Notes: generated by a model from the letters alone, not told the origin. Counted from the first letter of the stretch, positions 8,343-17,336 are shown. The stretch: DNA of 64,000 nucleotides from Streptomyces sp. NBC_00154 (GCF_026342835.1 NZ_JAPEMI010000001.1:3602501-3666500); one strand, 5' to 3'. Numbers and translations: made by a program.

Positions 8343-8854
8343 CCCCAGGACGAGAGGATGCGGACCGCCTCGTGGCCGAGCGTGGCGTCCGCGGACAGCC
8401 GGTGCAGCAGCTCGATCCGCTTGTCGCTGGGGCCCGCCTCGTCGAGCGCCGCCAGGGCGTTGTCCCGGACGAGCCGGTCGAAGTCGTCCATGATGGCGGC
8501 GGCCAGCACTTCGTGGACCTCCGGGTCGTCCGCGTAGGGACCGAGCGCCATGGCCGCGTACTGGCGGACCAGATCGTCGTCGGGGCCACGCACCACGGCC
8601 ACCAGCGCCCGGCCCGCGTGGAGCCGTGACTCGGCCTCGGCCGGTGGCCGCAGGCGCAGGACCGTGGTGGCTTCGACCCGTGCGAGGTCGTACTCCTCCG
8701 AGTCGGCGGTCACCGAGGCGAGGAAGGGCACGGCGTCCGGATGGTCCGGGCGGTCCGCGAGTACGTCGCCCATTGCGGCGATGAGTTCGCGCTTTTCGTC
8801 GCTTTCGGCAGGCAGTGCACGGAACTGCTCGATGAGGCTGTCTGTCCGGTCCAT
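8324..8854 (-). CDS. HEAT-repeat-like helical protein
   Basis: A 176-residue soluble protein with no signal peptide. It is built of repeated helical units with the HEAT-like pattern of alternating acidic and leucine/alanine positions: LVRQYAAMALGPYADDPEVH, LVRDNALAALDEAG and LGHEAVRILSSWG. Such repeats usually mediate protein-protein contacts, and no catalytic motif is visible. It is probably an immunity-like or scaffold protein of unknown partner. It converges on hemB and shares the terminator hairpin. Confidence 0.75.
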   Translation of the reverse strand: MDRTDSLIEQFRALPAESDEKRELIAAMGDVLADRPDHPDAVPFLASVTADSEEYDLARVEATTVLRLRPPAEAESRLHAGRALVAVVRGPDDDLVRQYAAMALGPYADDPEVHEVLAAAIMDDFDRLVRDNALAALDEAGPSDKRIELLHRLSADATLGHEAVRILSSWGLEPAA

Positions 8855-8948
8855 GAAGTGTGCGCTGCCCTGTGCGCGGTGAAGTATTCCTTCGGCGGAA
8901 GTGTCCGGCCCCGGCGGGAGTCGGCCGGGGAACGGACGAGGCGCGTCC

Positions 8949-9755
8949 TCAGTCCCACCAGAACGACCAGGAATCCTCGCCCAGCACGTACTGGTCCGCG
9001 TAGGCGCGCAGGGTGTCCGGGGTGTTGTGGGCGATGTTGTCCGGGCAGAACGCGAAGTGTTCGGCGGCGACCGCCACCGCTTCGTCGACAGTGGTCGGCG
9101 GGGTGGCCACCGAGACGATCAGATGGTCGAAGCCGAGCGCCACGACCCGTATGCCGAATCGGTCCTCCCAGGACCGGAGCACCGCGCAGAGCCGTGCCAC
9201 GTCGTTCTCGTAATTGAGCGGCCCCGTCCAGCCGATCGCCGCCGGTATGTCCGCGCTGCGCCGCGCGGGGACCAGCGCCGCACGGGCTCCCGGCATGCGG
9301 CCGTCCGCGTCGGTGAGCCGGGCGGCGATCTCTGCGGCCCGTTCCTCCGCGTCGGCGGGGTCGCTCACGGACGGGGTGGGGGCGAGGCCCGGCCACTCCG
9401 GGCCGAACGGCTCGATCGCCGCTCCTTCCAGCTCGTCCTCCGCGTACTCCTCCCAGAGCTCGCCCAGTACGTCCTCCGCGTGGTGGTCACCCGGGTACGA
9501 CGTCATGCCGGGGCTGAGCTCCCACTTCTCGGGCCACTCGCCGCGTGTCCCGCCGTCGAGGAGGACAGGGAGGAGTCCGACCGCCCTGCCCTCGTCGAGC
9601 AGCCGGGGCCAGGTGTCCGGGGTCGCGGATCCGTCCGCGTACCAGAGCAGGGGTTCGTGCCACGGTCCGTCGTGCGTCGCGTCGACCAGCGTGCCGGGCG
9701 GGAGTTGGAGCCCGGAAGTGGCCAGTGACGGAAGGGGGTTCGGGAGTGTCGCCAT
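8949..9755 (-). CDS. DUF4253 domain-containing protein
   Basis: A 268-residue protein that I recognise as the Streptomyces DUF4253 family. It has an N-terminal region with LLWYADGS and LPVLLDGG and a C-terminal domain with WEDRFGIRVVALGFDHL followed by AVAVAAEHFAFCPDNI and a closing tryptophan-rich WSFWWD. The function of the family is unknown. No signal peptide or membrane segment is present. Confidence 0.85.
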   Translation of the reverse strand: MATLPNPLPSLATSGLQLPPGTLVDATHDGPWHEPLLWYADGSATPDTWPRLLDEGRAVGLLPVLLDGGTRGEWPEKWELSPGMTSYPGDHHAEDVLGELWEEYAEDELEGAAIEPFGPEWPGLAPTPSVSDPADAEERAAEIAARLTDADGRMPGARAALVPARRSADIPAAIGWTGPLNYENDVARLCAVLRSWEDRFGIRVVALGFDHLIVSVATPPTTVDEAVAVAAEHFAFCPDNIAHNTPDTLRAYADQYVLGEDSWSFWWD

Positions 9756-9859
9756 GCGGTGACCTTAGAGGCCGCCACGGACGGTCGACGGTCCGGCCCC
9801 AGGCGTCGGCGCGCCCGACGTGACCGGTGAAAGCGGCCCGGGCGGTGGGGGCGACGGCG

Positions 9860-10020
9860 AGGGCGCGCGGGCCGCCGTGCCGGGCGAGTTCGCGCAGCCA
9901 CTGGTGGGTGAGGGTGTACGACGGAAGGACGGGGAAGCGGAAGAGGCCCCGCGATCCGTCGCGGCCAGGCCATGGCTGACGGCCCGTATCCCGGAACGTC
10001 GGATGCGGGCGGCATTCGCC
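9860..10020 (-). pseudogene. Possible remnant of a conserved hypothetical gene
   Basis: The 411-base gap 9756-10166 has no intact gene. One minus-strand frame reads GLFRFPVLPSYTLTHQWLRE followed by LARHGGPRALAV, which resembles the start of a conserved actinobacterial hypothetical protein. Downstream (below about 9860) the frame stays open but loses any protein-like composition, and no start codon with a ribosome site precedes it. I read it as a truncated or decayed gene; it could also be chance coding-like sequence in GC-rich DNA. Confidence 0.35.
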
Positions 10021-10091
10021 GTGGGTGTCAGGTGCGGCCGATGCTGGTGCTGTGGCCGCACGGCTCGACCGGGTCCGTCCGGTTGCGGTTG

Positions 10092-10146
10092 TGTCCTCAA
10101 TCGCCGGACGGCTTGAAATTCAGGGCCGTCCGGCGAATTGAGGACA
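10092..10146. repeat. Intergenic palindromic repeat of the Streptomyces type
   Basis: TGTCCTCAATCGCCGGACGG pairs with its complement 35 bases on (one extra A in the right arm) to give a hairpin of about 20 bp around an 11-base loop. Sequences of the form CCTCAATCGCCGGACGGGCTG...ATTGAGG recur between genes in many Streptomyces genomes, and I recognise this as a member. It also lies just after the MHS transporter gene and could end its transcript. Confidence 0.7.
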
Positions 10147-10166
10147 CGGCGCAGCCGCGCAGGTCC

Positions 10167-11516
10167 TTACGAGGCAGCCTGTACCGCCTGCCGGGCCGGG
10201 TCCGGCGTCCGCTCGCCGGCCGGTGGTGTGCCGAGCCGGCGCAGGCGTGCCGTGCAGACGATGCCGATCGCCGAGATCACCATCAGCATGACGGCCGGCG
10301 GCCAGTAGTGGCCGCCCGCGGCCGCCGCGAGGGAGACCGCGGCGAGCGGTGCGAGGCCGCCGAAGACCATGTTGCAGAGTTGGTAGGAGAGGGAGATGCC
10401 GGTGTAGCGGACGTGCGTGGAGAAGCCCTCGACGAGGATCGACGCGATGGGTCCGTACAGCGCGGACATCACCAGGCGCATGGCCAGCATCATCAGCCAG
10501 ATGAGGAAGACGCTGCCGGTGCCCAGCACCATGAACTGCGGTAGGGCGAGGACGATGACGCCCACGAGGCCGGCGATCACGACCTTGTGCGGTCCGACCC
10601 GGTCGGCGAGCCAGGACAGCCAGGGGGTGACGAGGAGTTCCAGGAAGGCTGCCAGGGCGAGGCCGTTGAGCAGCATGGACTCCGGCAGGTGGAGGTCCCC
10701 GGTGCCGTAGGAGAGCAGGAAGCTGGTGACGACGTAGTAACCGCCGGTCGCGGTGGCCAGCGCGAAGACGCCGATGAGGACCGTTCGCCAGGCCTTCTGG
10801 AAGACCTCCACGACAGGCAGCTTGGCCGCCCCTTCCTCCTTCGCCTCCTGTTCCTTGCGCACCTCCTCCATGACCGGGGACTCCTCCAGCTTGACCCGGA
10901 CGATCAGCCCCACGATCACCAGCACGGCGGAGGCCAGGAAGGGCACGCGCCAGCCCCAGCTCATGAACGCGTCGTCGCCGAAGAGGTTCATCAGGCTGAA
11001 GGCGCCGGTCGACAACAACGCGCCGACCGAGGAGCCGAGTTGGGCGAACGAACCGAAGAAGGCGGCCTTGCCGCGCGGGGCGTTCTCCACGGCGATGAGT
11101 ACCGCGCCGCCCCACTCCCCGCCGATCGCGATGCCCTGGACCAGGCGCAGCACGATCAGCAGGGTCGGGGCGAGCGCGCCGACCTGGGCGTACGTGGGCA
11201 GCAGGCCGATGGCGAAGGACGCGACGCCCATCATCACCAGCGTGATGACCAGGGTCTTCTTACGTCCGACGCGGTCACCGATGTGTCCGAAGACGATGCC
11301 GCCGAGCGGGCGCAGCAGGAAGCCGATGGCGAAGGTCGCGAAGGCGGACAGGGTCCTGAGGTACGGCGACATGTCTGGCGGGAAGAACACGTCGTTGAAG
11401 ACGATCGCCGCTGCGGTGGCGAACGCGTAGAAGTCGTACCACTCGATGGAGGTCCCGGCCAGCGCCGCGAAGGCGGCTCTGTACGGGCTCTTTCCGGTGC
11501 TGGACTGCGGGGACAT
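10167..11516 (-). CDS. MHS-family MFS metabolite:proton symporter
   Basis: A 449-residue, 12-helix major facilitator of the metabolite:H+ symporter (ShiA/KgtP/ProP-like) family. Diagnostic motifs are GTSIEWYDFYAF at the first helix, RPLGGIVFGHIGDRVGRKKTL between helices 2 and 3 (read in parts), and LRLVQGIAIGGEWGGA near 140. The ATG at 11516 begins MSPQSSTGKSPYR; the longer open frame upstream runs through the next gene's 3' end and is ignored. It lies 61 bases after an amidohydrolase on the same strand and probably imports that enzyme's substrate or product, likely an organic acid or acylated amine. Confidence 0.9.
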   Translation of the reverse strand: MSPQSSTGKSPYRAAFAALAGTSIEWYDFYAFATAAAIVFNDVFFPPDMSPYLRTLSAFATFAIGFLLRPLGGIVFGHIGDRVGRKKTLVITLVMMGVASFAIGLLPTYAQVGALAPTLLIVLRLVQGIAIGGEWGGAVLIAVENAPRGKAAFFGSFAQLGSSVGALLSTGAFSLMNLFGDDAFMSWGWRVPFLASAVLVIVGLIVRVKLEESPVMEEVRKEQEAKEEGAAKLPVVEVFQKAWRTVLIGVFALATATGGYYVVTSFLLSYGTGDLHLPESMLLNGLALAAFLELLVTPWLSWLADRVGPHKVVIAGLVGVIVLALPQFMVLGTGSVFLIWLMMLAMRLVMSALYGPIASILVEGFSTHVRYTGISLSYQLCNMVFGGLAPLAAVSLAAAAGGHYWPPAVMLMVISAIGIVCTARLRRLGTPPAGERTPDPARQAVQAAS

Positions 11517-11577
11517 GGGGCCTCCGGGGGCGGGAGGGGTGGCGGGGAAGGGGGTGGGGCGAGCGGGAGGGAGTGGG

Positions 11578-13233
11578 TCAGCGGCCGGGGGCGGACCAGG
11601 CGCGGGTGCCACCGATCCAGGTCTCGCGTACGCCGATGGAGGCGAGTCCGGCCGGGTCCGCGGTGAGCGGGTCGCTTTCCAGGACGACGAAGTCGGCGAG
11701 CATGCCCGGGGCCAGCGCGCCCACGGCGTGTTCGCGATGCAGGGCGCGGGCGGCCGACTCGGTGTGCGCGCGCAGACCGTCCGCCACGGGCATCCGCAGC
11801 GAGGCGTCGCCGAGGACGGTGCCGAGGACGGTGCGCCGGGTCGCGGCGGCGGAGACCGCCTCCAGCGGGGCGGGCGGGGCGACGGGGGCGTCCGAGCTGA
11901 TGGCGACGGGGACGCCCGCGGTGAGGCAGGCGCCTGCCGGGTTGTAGCGGTGGCCGAGGTCACCGATGGCGGTCAGTGTGCCGTCGCCGGTGCGCAGGTG
12001 GTGCTGGGGCTGCATCACCGGGATGACGCCCAGCCGGCCCATGCGGGCGATCTGTTCGTCGGTGGGCAGGCCCGCGTGCTCGATCCGGTGGCGCATGTCG
12101 GGGCGCTCCCGGTCGGCCTGTGCCTTCTCGACGGCGTCGAGGACCATACCGATGGCGTACGGGGACTGGGCGTGCGTGGCGGTCTGGAGCCCGGCGCGGT
12201 GGGCGCGGGTGACGAGCTCGGCGTACTCCTCCGCCGAGTGGTACAGCTGCCCGTGGTGGCAGCAGTCGGCGGCGTAGCCGTCGGGGAAGTACGCGGTCCA
12301 GCCGCCGAGCGTCCCGTCGGCGTAGAACTTGACGCCCTGGACGCGGAACAGGTCGTCACCGAATCCGTTCACCACACCCAGGTCGAGCGCGGTGTCGAGG
12401 AGCGCGGAGGTGAGGTACGCGGAGACCCGCATGCGCAGGGAGCCGTCGGCACGGGCCCGCAGATACGTCTCCATCTCGCGGCGGGACGCCTGGGCGTCGC
12501 CGACGGTGGTGACTCCGGCGGCGAGGAAGACCTCCTGGGCGCGCTGGAGGTGGTCGGCCATGATGGCGTCCGGCTCGGAGAGGTGGAAGTTCGGACCGTG
12601 GTTGCCGATCTTCACTCCGCCGGGGCCGGTGAGCAGGTCGCAGGCGGCGTCCCAGAGTTGGCCGTCGGGCTCGCCGGAGGTGAAGCGGCCGATGCTGCCG
12701 CCCTCGGGGTCGGGGGTGCCTGCGGTGACGCCGCAGGTGCGCAGGGTGTGGGAGTTGACGACACCGCCGTGACCGGAGGCGTTCATCACGTACACCTCGC
12801 GGTCGGTGGCGACGCGGTCGAGGTCGTGGCAGGTGGGGTGGCGTTGCTCGGCGAGCCTGCGGTGCTCGTAGCCGAAGCCGCGCACCGGGACTCCGGCGGG
12901 CAGTTCGCGGGCGGCGTCGGTGAGAACGGTGACGAGCGTCTCGATGTCGGGTACGCGTTCGGGCCGGCAGTCGACCCAGGCGAGCGCCTGTCCGTACATC
13001 ACCGGGTGGCAGTGGGCGTCGACGAATCCGGGGTGGACGAGGCCGCCGTCGAGGTCGAGGGCCTCGTCGGGCCGGCCGCCGAGCGCGGCGCGGGCGTCTT
13101 CGGCGGTGCCGACGTGGATGACCCGGCCGCCACGGACGGCCAGCGCCTCGGCGCGTACGGAGGTGCCGGGTGCGGCGACGGCCGCGCCGGTCACCAGGAG
13201 CGTGCGGTCGGCGTCGTCGAGGGGGTGGTGCAT
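11578..13233 (-). CDS. YtcJ-type amidohydrolase
   Basis: A 551-residue amidohydrolase-3 family enzyme (N-substituted formamide deformylase/YtcJ type). Metal ligands are visible: HPGFVDAHCHPV near 55-70 supplies the HxH pair, THAQSPYAIG and RHRIEHAGLPT supply later histidines, and ISSDAPVAPP near 450 carries the catalytic aspartate. The family hydrolyses amide or formamide bonds in small molecules. I prefer the ATG at 13233 with GCAGG 7 bases upstream; an ATG 11 codons earlier (13266) is possible. It is upstream of the MHS transporter and next to a Lrp-type regulator. Confidence 0.88.
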   Translation of the reverse strand: MHHPLDDADRTLLVTGAAVAAPGTSVRAEALAVRGGRVIHVGTAEDARAALGGRPDEALDLDGGLVHPGFVDAHCHPVMYGQALAWVDCRPERVPDIETLVTVLTDAARELPAGVPVRGFGYEHRRLAEQRHPTCHDLDRVATDREVYVMNASGHGGVVNSHTLRTCGVTAGTPDPEGGSIGRFTSGEPDGQLWDAACDLLTGPGGVKIGNHGPNFHLSEPDAIMADHLQRAQEVFLAAGVTTVGDAQASRREMETYLRARADGSLRMRVSAYLTSALLDTALDLGVVNGFGDDLFRVQGVKFYADGTLGGWTAYFPDGYAADCCHHGQLYHSAEEYAELVTRAHRAGLQTATHAQSPYAIGMVLDAVEKAQADRERPDMRHRIEHAGLPTDEQIARMGRLGVIPVMQPQHHLRTGDGTLTAIGDLGHRYNPAGACLTAGVPVAISSDAPVAPPAPLEAVSAAATRRTVLGTVLGDASLRMPVADGLRAHTESAARALHREHAVGALAPGMLADFVVLESDPLTADPAGLASIGVRETWIGGTRAWSAPGR

Positions 13234-13313
13234 GAGGGGGCCTGCTTTCGACCGGGGGACGTCCATGAGAAGCCGTACGCACCGAGAGGTTGCAACGGCT
13301 GATTCGTTCGCAT

Positions 13314-13402
13314 GGACGATATGCAGCAGACGATGCCTTGCCTAGACCCCTCGCTCACAAATTTTTCGGAATGTGATGGCGTGTTTGACTTACGTATCGT
13401 CC
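13314..13402. promoter_or_regulatory. Paired inverted elements upstream of the amidohydrolase gene
   Basis: GGACGATA at 13314-13321 is matched in inverted orientation by TATCGTCC at 13395-13402; with flanks the two read CATGGACGATATG and, on the other strand, CATGCCGGACGATACG. Widely spaced half-elements in phase suit an Lrp/AsnC octamer wrapping DNA, and the neighbouring gene encodes such a regulator. An AT-rich core (AAATTTTTC) lies between. Assignment is inference. Confidence 0.3.
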
Positions 13403-13432
13403 GGCATGGCCGCAGTGGGGCGAAGTTTCTCG

Positions 13433-14389
13433 TCAGGGCGTGTGGTTGGTCAGGTCGTAGCGCTCCTTGATCAGTTCCAGATGGATCCAGCTCTCCACTG
13501 CGCGCACACCCGCACAGGCCCGCATGTCCTCCAGCGTGTCGCGCACCGCCGTGAGGGACTCCGCGCTGATCGTTCCGACGAGCTCCGCGCGCCCCATGCA
13601 GGCGGAGAGGAACGAGACCCGGTCCCAGGCGGCCATGCGTCGTGCAACCGCATCCCGCTCGCCGTCCAGCCGTACGGCGAAACCGCACAGAAGACCCAGC
13701 CCCAGCAGCTCGGGCCGCACCAGTGCGAGCACCTTGGCGACACCGCCGTCGAGGAGGCGCAGCGTGCGGGCGCGGGCGGCGCCGGGGGAGAGGCCCACGC
13801 GCTCGGCGAGTTCTGCGAAGGGCAGCCGCCCGTCGCGTTCCAGCTCGTCCAGGATCAGCCGGTCCGTCTCGTCCAGCTCCGGCACCTCGGGCCGGCCCGC
13901 CAGCAGATACGGGTCCTTGAGGTGCTCCAGGGAGATCAGTGGATCCACCACGTCCACACCCTTCAGGGAGCGGATGGACTCCACGGCCCGGTCCAGCTCG
14001 GCCAGTCCCTTGGTGCGCAGCTCCGCCATGACTGCGCGGCTGCCCGCGGTGAGCGTGACGAACGGCGCCTGTGGCATGGCGGCGATCGCACGGGCCACCG
14101 GCTCGGCCGGGCCGCTCACGCCGATCGACAGGTGGGCCGATGCGGTCAGCTCCCGTACGGCGGGATGCACGACGGCCACCACCCGCACGCCGCCGCCCGC
14201 GAGCAGCCGCTGCACCCGGGCGCGGGTGGCGGGCCGGGAGAGGCCGACGCGCTGCGCCAGCGTCTCGTACGTCAGGCGGCCGTCCGTCTGCAGTTCGCGG
14301 ACGACGGCCAGATCGGTGTGGTCCAGATCCACCTGAGCGCTTCCCCTCGGCTCGACTGCCCGGGCGGGAGCGCCCGGGGTGGGGTCCAT
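13433..14389 (-). CDS. Lrp/AsnC-type regulator with two fused AsnC units
   Basis: About 318 residues containing two HTH-AsnC units: the first HTH with LDHTDLAVVRELQTDGRLTY and VGLSRPATRARVQRLL near 25-70, and the second with LDETDRLILDELERDGRLPF and VGLSPGAARARTLRLL near 170-215, each followed by a RAM-like ligand domain. Standard Lrp proteins have one unit of about 150 residues, so this is a tandem fusion. The start is uncertain: ATG at 14389 lacks a ribosome site, while a GTG at 14332 has GAGGGGAAG well placed. It lies between the amidohydrolase and the divergent hydroxyacid dehydrogenase and probably controls both. Confidence 0.85.
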   Translation of the reverse strand: MDPTPGAPARAVEPRGSAQVDLDHTDLAVVRELQTDGRLTYETLAQRVGLSRPATRARVQRLLAGGGVRVVAVVHPAVRELTASAHLSIGVSGPAEPVARAIAAMPQAPFVTLTAGSRAVMAELRTKGLAELDRAVESIRSLKGVDVVDPLISLEHLKDPYLLAGRPEVPELDETDRLILDELERDGRLPFAELAERVGLSPGAARARTLRLLDGGVAKVLALVRPELLGLGLLCGFAVRLDGERDAVARRMAAWDRVSFLSACMGRAELVGTISAESLTAVRDTLEDMRACAGVRAVESWIHLELIKERYDLTNHTP

Positions 14390-14550
14390 TGTCGACCACG
14401 GGGGTGCGGGGGCCGGACCCGGATGGTGTGCGTCATCGACGATCGCATCACTATCTCTGGACAATTTTGCCGGATGAAACGTAGGTTCTGTGCGAGTGTT
14501 GCGAACGAATCATCATTGCGCGGCGCTCTGAGGAACTTGAGGAGGATGGG

Positions 14551-15531
14551 ATGAGCCGGCCCCTGGTGGTGTTCACGGACCCCGAGGAACTCGACGTCGG
14601 TCCGGGCGCACGGATGCTGGCCGACGCGGGATTCGACACGCGCGTCGTCGGCAGTCGCGACCCGGACGCGATCGCCGCCGTCGCGCGTGACGCCGTCGCG
14701 CTGATCGTCGGCTACGCGCCCGTGGATGCCGGGCTGCTCGACCGCCTCCCCGGTGTGGGGATGCTGGCCACCATGTCTGCCGGGTACGACATGATCGACA
14801 CGGCGCAGGCGCGGCGACGCGGACTGTGGGTGAGCAACCTTCCGCATGCCGCGACCGAGGACGTCGCCGTGCATGCGCTCGCCGGCGCGCTCAGCCTGGT
14901 GCGCGCGCTGCCCCAGGCCGACGCCACCGTGCGCGGCGGCGGATGGAACACCGAGTTCGCCGAAGTCCCGCGCAGGGCCGGTGAGCTGACGCTCGGACTG
15001 CTGGGCTTCGGGCGCATCGCGAGGGCTCTGGCCCGGATCGCGGCCCCCGTCTTCGGCCGCGTCGCCGCGTACGACCCGCACGCCGACGAGGCGGGGTGGC
15101 CCGACGGTGTCGAGCGGCTGAGCCTGGGCGAGCTGGTCGCCGCCTCGGACGTGCTCTCCCTGCACACGCCGCTGACTCCGCAGACCCGCGGCATGGTCGA
15201 CGCGGCGCTGCTCGCCCGGATGCGACCGGGCGCCTTCCTCGTGAACGTCGCCCGCGGCGAACTCGTCGACACCGTGGCCCTGCTGGCCGCCCTGGACAGC
15301 GGTCGGCTCGGGGCGGCGGCACTGGACGTGTTCCCGGTCGAACCCCCACCGCTCGACGACCCGTTGCGCAGTCACCCGCGCATCCAGCTGTCGCCGCACA
15401 GCGCCTATCTCTCCGACGCGTCGCAGCGGGCCTACGTGTGCGCACCCGCCGAGAACGTCATCGCCTGGCACCGCACCGGACGACCCCTCACCCCGGTGGT
15501 CGACCCGACCCTCGAAGGAGCCCCCTCATGA
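14551..15531 (+). CDS. D-isomer-specific 2-hydroxyacid dehydrogenase
   Basis: A 326-residue NAD(P)-dependent dehydrogenase related to phosphoglycerate and glyoxylate reductases. The NAD-binding loop reads LGLLGFGRIARALARIA near 150. The substrate Arg is in NVARGELVD near 232, the Glu in FPVEPPPLDDP near 265, and the catalytic His in LSPHSAYLS near 285. GAGGA precedes the ATG. The stop overlaps the start of the class II aldolase gene by 4 bases, so the two act in one pathway, perhaps reduction and cleavage or decarboxylation of a hydroxy acid. Confidence 0.9.
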   Translation: MSRPLVVFTDPEELDVGPGARMLADAGFDTRVVGSRDPDAIAAVARDAVALIVGYAPVDAGLLDRLPGVGMLATMSAGYDMIDTAQARRRGLWVSNLPHAATEDVAVHALAGALSLVRALPQADATVRGGGWNTEFAEVPRRAGELTLGLLGFGRIARALARIAAPVFGRVAAYDPHADEAGWPDGVERLSLGELVAASDVLSLHTPLTPQTRGMVDAALLARMRPGAFLVNVARGELVDTVALLAALDSGRLGAAALDVFPVEPPPLDDPLRSHPRIQLSPHSAYLSDASQRAYVCAPAENVIAWHRTGRPLTPVVDPTLEGAPS

Positions 15532-16298
15532 CCGACGTGCAGACCGCCGACGCTGTCGACGAGGAGACGCGACTGCGGCGCGAACTCGCCGCCGTATACC
15601 GGCTCGTGGCGCACTTCCGGATGACCGACCTGATCTTCACGCACATATCGCTGCGGCTTCCGGGACCCGACCACCACTTCCTCATCAACCCCTACGGCCT
15701 CCTCTTCGAGGAGATCACCGCCTCCAACCTGGTCAAGATCGATCTGGCGGGCAACCCGGTCGAGCCCACCCCGTATCCGGTCAACCCCGCGGGCTTCGTC
15801 ATCCACAGCGCGATCCACGCCGCGCGCGAGGACGCCCACTGCGTGCTGCACACCCACACCAGGGCCGGCTGCGCCGTCGCGGCGCAGAGCGACGGACTGC
15901 TGCCGCTGAATCAGATGTCGATGGAGTTCTACAACCGCGTCGGCTACCACGACTACGAGGGGGTCGCCCTCAACCTCGACGAGCAGAAGCGCCTGGTCGA
16001 CGACATCGGCAGCCACCCGGCGCTGATCCTGCGCAACCACGGTCTGCTGACGGTCGGCGAGAGCGCGGCCCAGACCTTCCTGCGCATGTACTACCTGGAG
16101 AAGGCCTGCGAGATCCAGGTCACCGCGCAGGCGGGCGGCGGACCGCTGACCGTCCCCTCCCCCGAGACCTGCGAGTACACCGCCCGTCAGCTCGCGGGCG
16201 AGGCGGACGCGGACTTCCAGGACGACGGGGCCTACGAGTTGGCGTGGGCGGCCATGCTGCGCCTGCTGGACCGGGTGGCCCCGGACTACCGGGACTGA
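15528..16298 (+). CDS. Class II aldolase/adducin-family protein
   Basis: A 256-residue zinc-dependent class II aldolase fold (fuculose-1-phosphate aldolase, adducin head). The zinc histidines are seen in CVLHTHTRAGCAV near 107 and LILRNHGLLTVGE near 170, and TDLIFTHISLRLPG near 30 forms the substrate loop. AAGGAG lies 6 bases before the ATG. The catalytic acid of true aldolases is not obvious, so it may be a decarboxylase or epimerase of the same fold. It is translationally coupled to the hydroxyacid dehydrogenase. Confidence 0.9.
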   Translation: MTDVQTADAVDEETRLRRELAAVYRLVAHFRMTDLIFTHISLRLPGPDHHFLINPYGLLFEEITASNLVKIDLAGNPVEPTPYPVNPAGFVIHSAIHAAREDAHCVLHTHTRAGCAVAAQSDGLLPLNQMSMEFYNRVGYHDYEGVALNLDEQKRLVDDIGSHPALILRNHGLLTVGESAAQTFLRMYYLEKACEIQVTAQAGGGPLTVPSPETCEYTARQLAGEADADFQDDGAYELAWAAMLRLLDRVAPDYRD

Positions 16299-16409
16299 GC
16301 GGCGCCCAGGGGGTGGCTCAGATGCAACGGCCGTGATGGCGGAGAGACACAGTCGTCGCACAGCTCCGGGCGAGGGGACTGCCAGGTTGACGTCCTACGG
16401 TCGGGAACC

Positions 16410-17333
16410 ATGACAGCGAAACACGCGGACAAGACGGTGACCAGGCGCAAGGCGCTGGCCATCGGTGGTGGAGCGGTAGCCGGAGTGGGAGTGGTCACCG
16501 CGGTCGGCGTCAACGCCTTCGGCTCGGACGCCACCGGGGCGACGGCGACCACCGCCGGCTCCTCGTCCGCCTCCAGCGGTCAGTGCGTGCTGATGTCCAG
16601 TGCCACCGAGGGGCCGTACTACCTGGACGGTGCGCTTGTACGGAAGGACATCACCGAGGGCAAGGGCGGGGTCCCGCTCCACCTGAACATCACCGTCCAG
16701 GACACCACCGACTCCTGCAACCCGGTCAAGGGTGCCGCTGTCGAAATCTGGCACTGCGACGCCTGGGGCTATTACTCCGGCTACACCACGGCCAACCCCG
16801 GCGGCAGCGCGCCCTCGGAGAGCGAGGACGGCTCCACCGCGAACGACCAGACGTATCTGCGTGGCTACCGGATAGCCGACGGGAACGGTGTCGTGAAGTT
16901 CGAGACGATCATGCCCGGCTGGTACACCCCGCGTACCTGTCACATCCACGTCAAGGTACACACCGGTGGTGAGAAGGAGGACGGCACCTACGAGGGCGGC
17001 AAGGTGAACTACACCGGCCAGCTCTTCTTCGACGACGAGACCGCCAACTCCGTCTTCGCCCTGGAGCCTTACTCCCAGCACTCCGGCTCGTACACCGCCC
17101 TGGACGACGACATGGTGTACGAGGGCAGCGGCGCCGCCGGCGGGCTGCTGACCCTGGAGCCGATCAACAAGAACAAGATCGAGAAGGGCTTCACCGGCAC
17201 CATCGTCCTCGGTATCGACCCGGACGCCGAGAATGACGGCGCCGGTGGCGGTACGCCCCCGAGCGGCGCGCCCATCGGTACGCCCCCGAGCGGCGCCCCG
17301 AGCGGTTCGCCCGAGCCGACCGCGTCCTCGTAA
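16410..17333 (+). CDS. Tat-exported intradiol ring-cleavage dioxygenase-like protein
   Basis: A 307-residue protein with a twin-arginine signal (VTRRKALAIGGGAVAGVG at 10-28). The dioxygenase domain spans about 60-260: the iron ligands of protocatechuate 3,4-dioxygenases are matched by EGPYYLDG, WYTPRTCHIHVKV (Tyr and two His), with AAVEIWHCDAWGYYSG as the conserved core. The C-terminal 35 residues are Pro/Gly/Ser-rich (TPPSGAP twice), suggesting a flexible extracellular tail. Intracellular enzymes open catechol rings; secreted Streptomyces members act on aromatic compounds outside the cell. It lies 111 bases after the aldolase gene. Confidence 0.9.
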   Translation: MTAKHADKTVTRRKALAIGGGAVAGVGVVTAVGVNAFGSDATGATATTAGSSSASSGQCVLMSSATEGPYYLDGALVRKDITEGKGGVPLHLNITVQDTTDSCNPVKGAAVEIWHCDAWGYYSGYTTANPGGSAPSESEDGSTANDQTYLRGYRIADGNGVVKFETIMPGWYTPRTCHIHVKVHTGGEKEDGTYEGGKVNYTGQLFFDDETANSVFALEPYSQHSGSYTALDDDMVYEGSGAAGGLLTLEPINKNKIEKGFTGTIVLGIDPDAENDGAGGGTPPSGAPIGTPPSGAPSGSPEPTASS

Positions 17334-17336
17334 CCG

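Noticed and set aside
11446..13302. 618-codon open frame antisense to the amidohydrolase
   Set aside because: Composition is Val/Gly/Ala-rich with no motif; the amidohydrolase has all its metal ligands.
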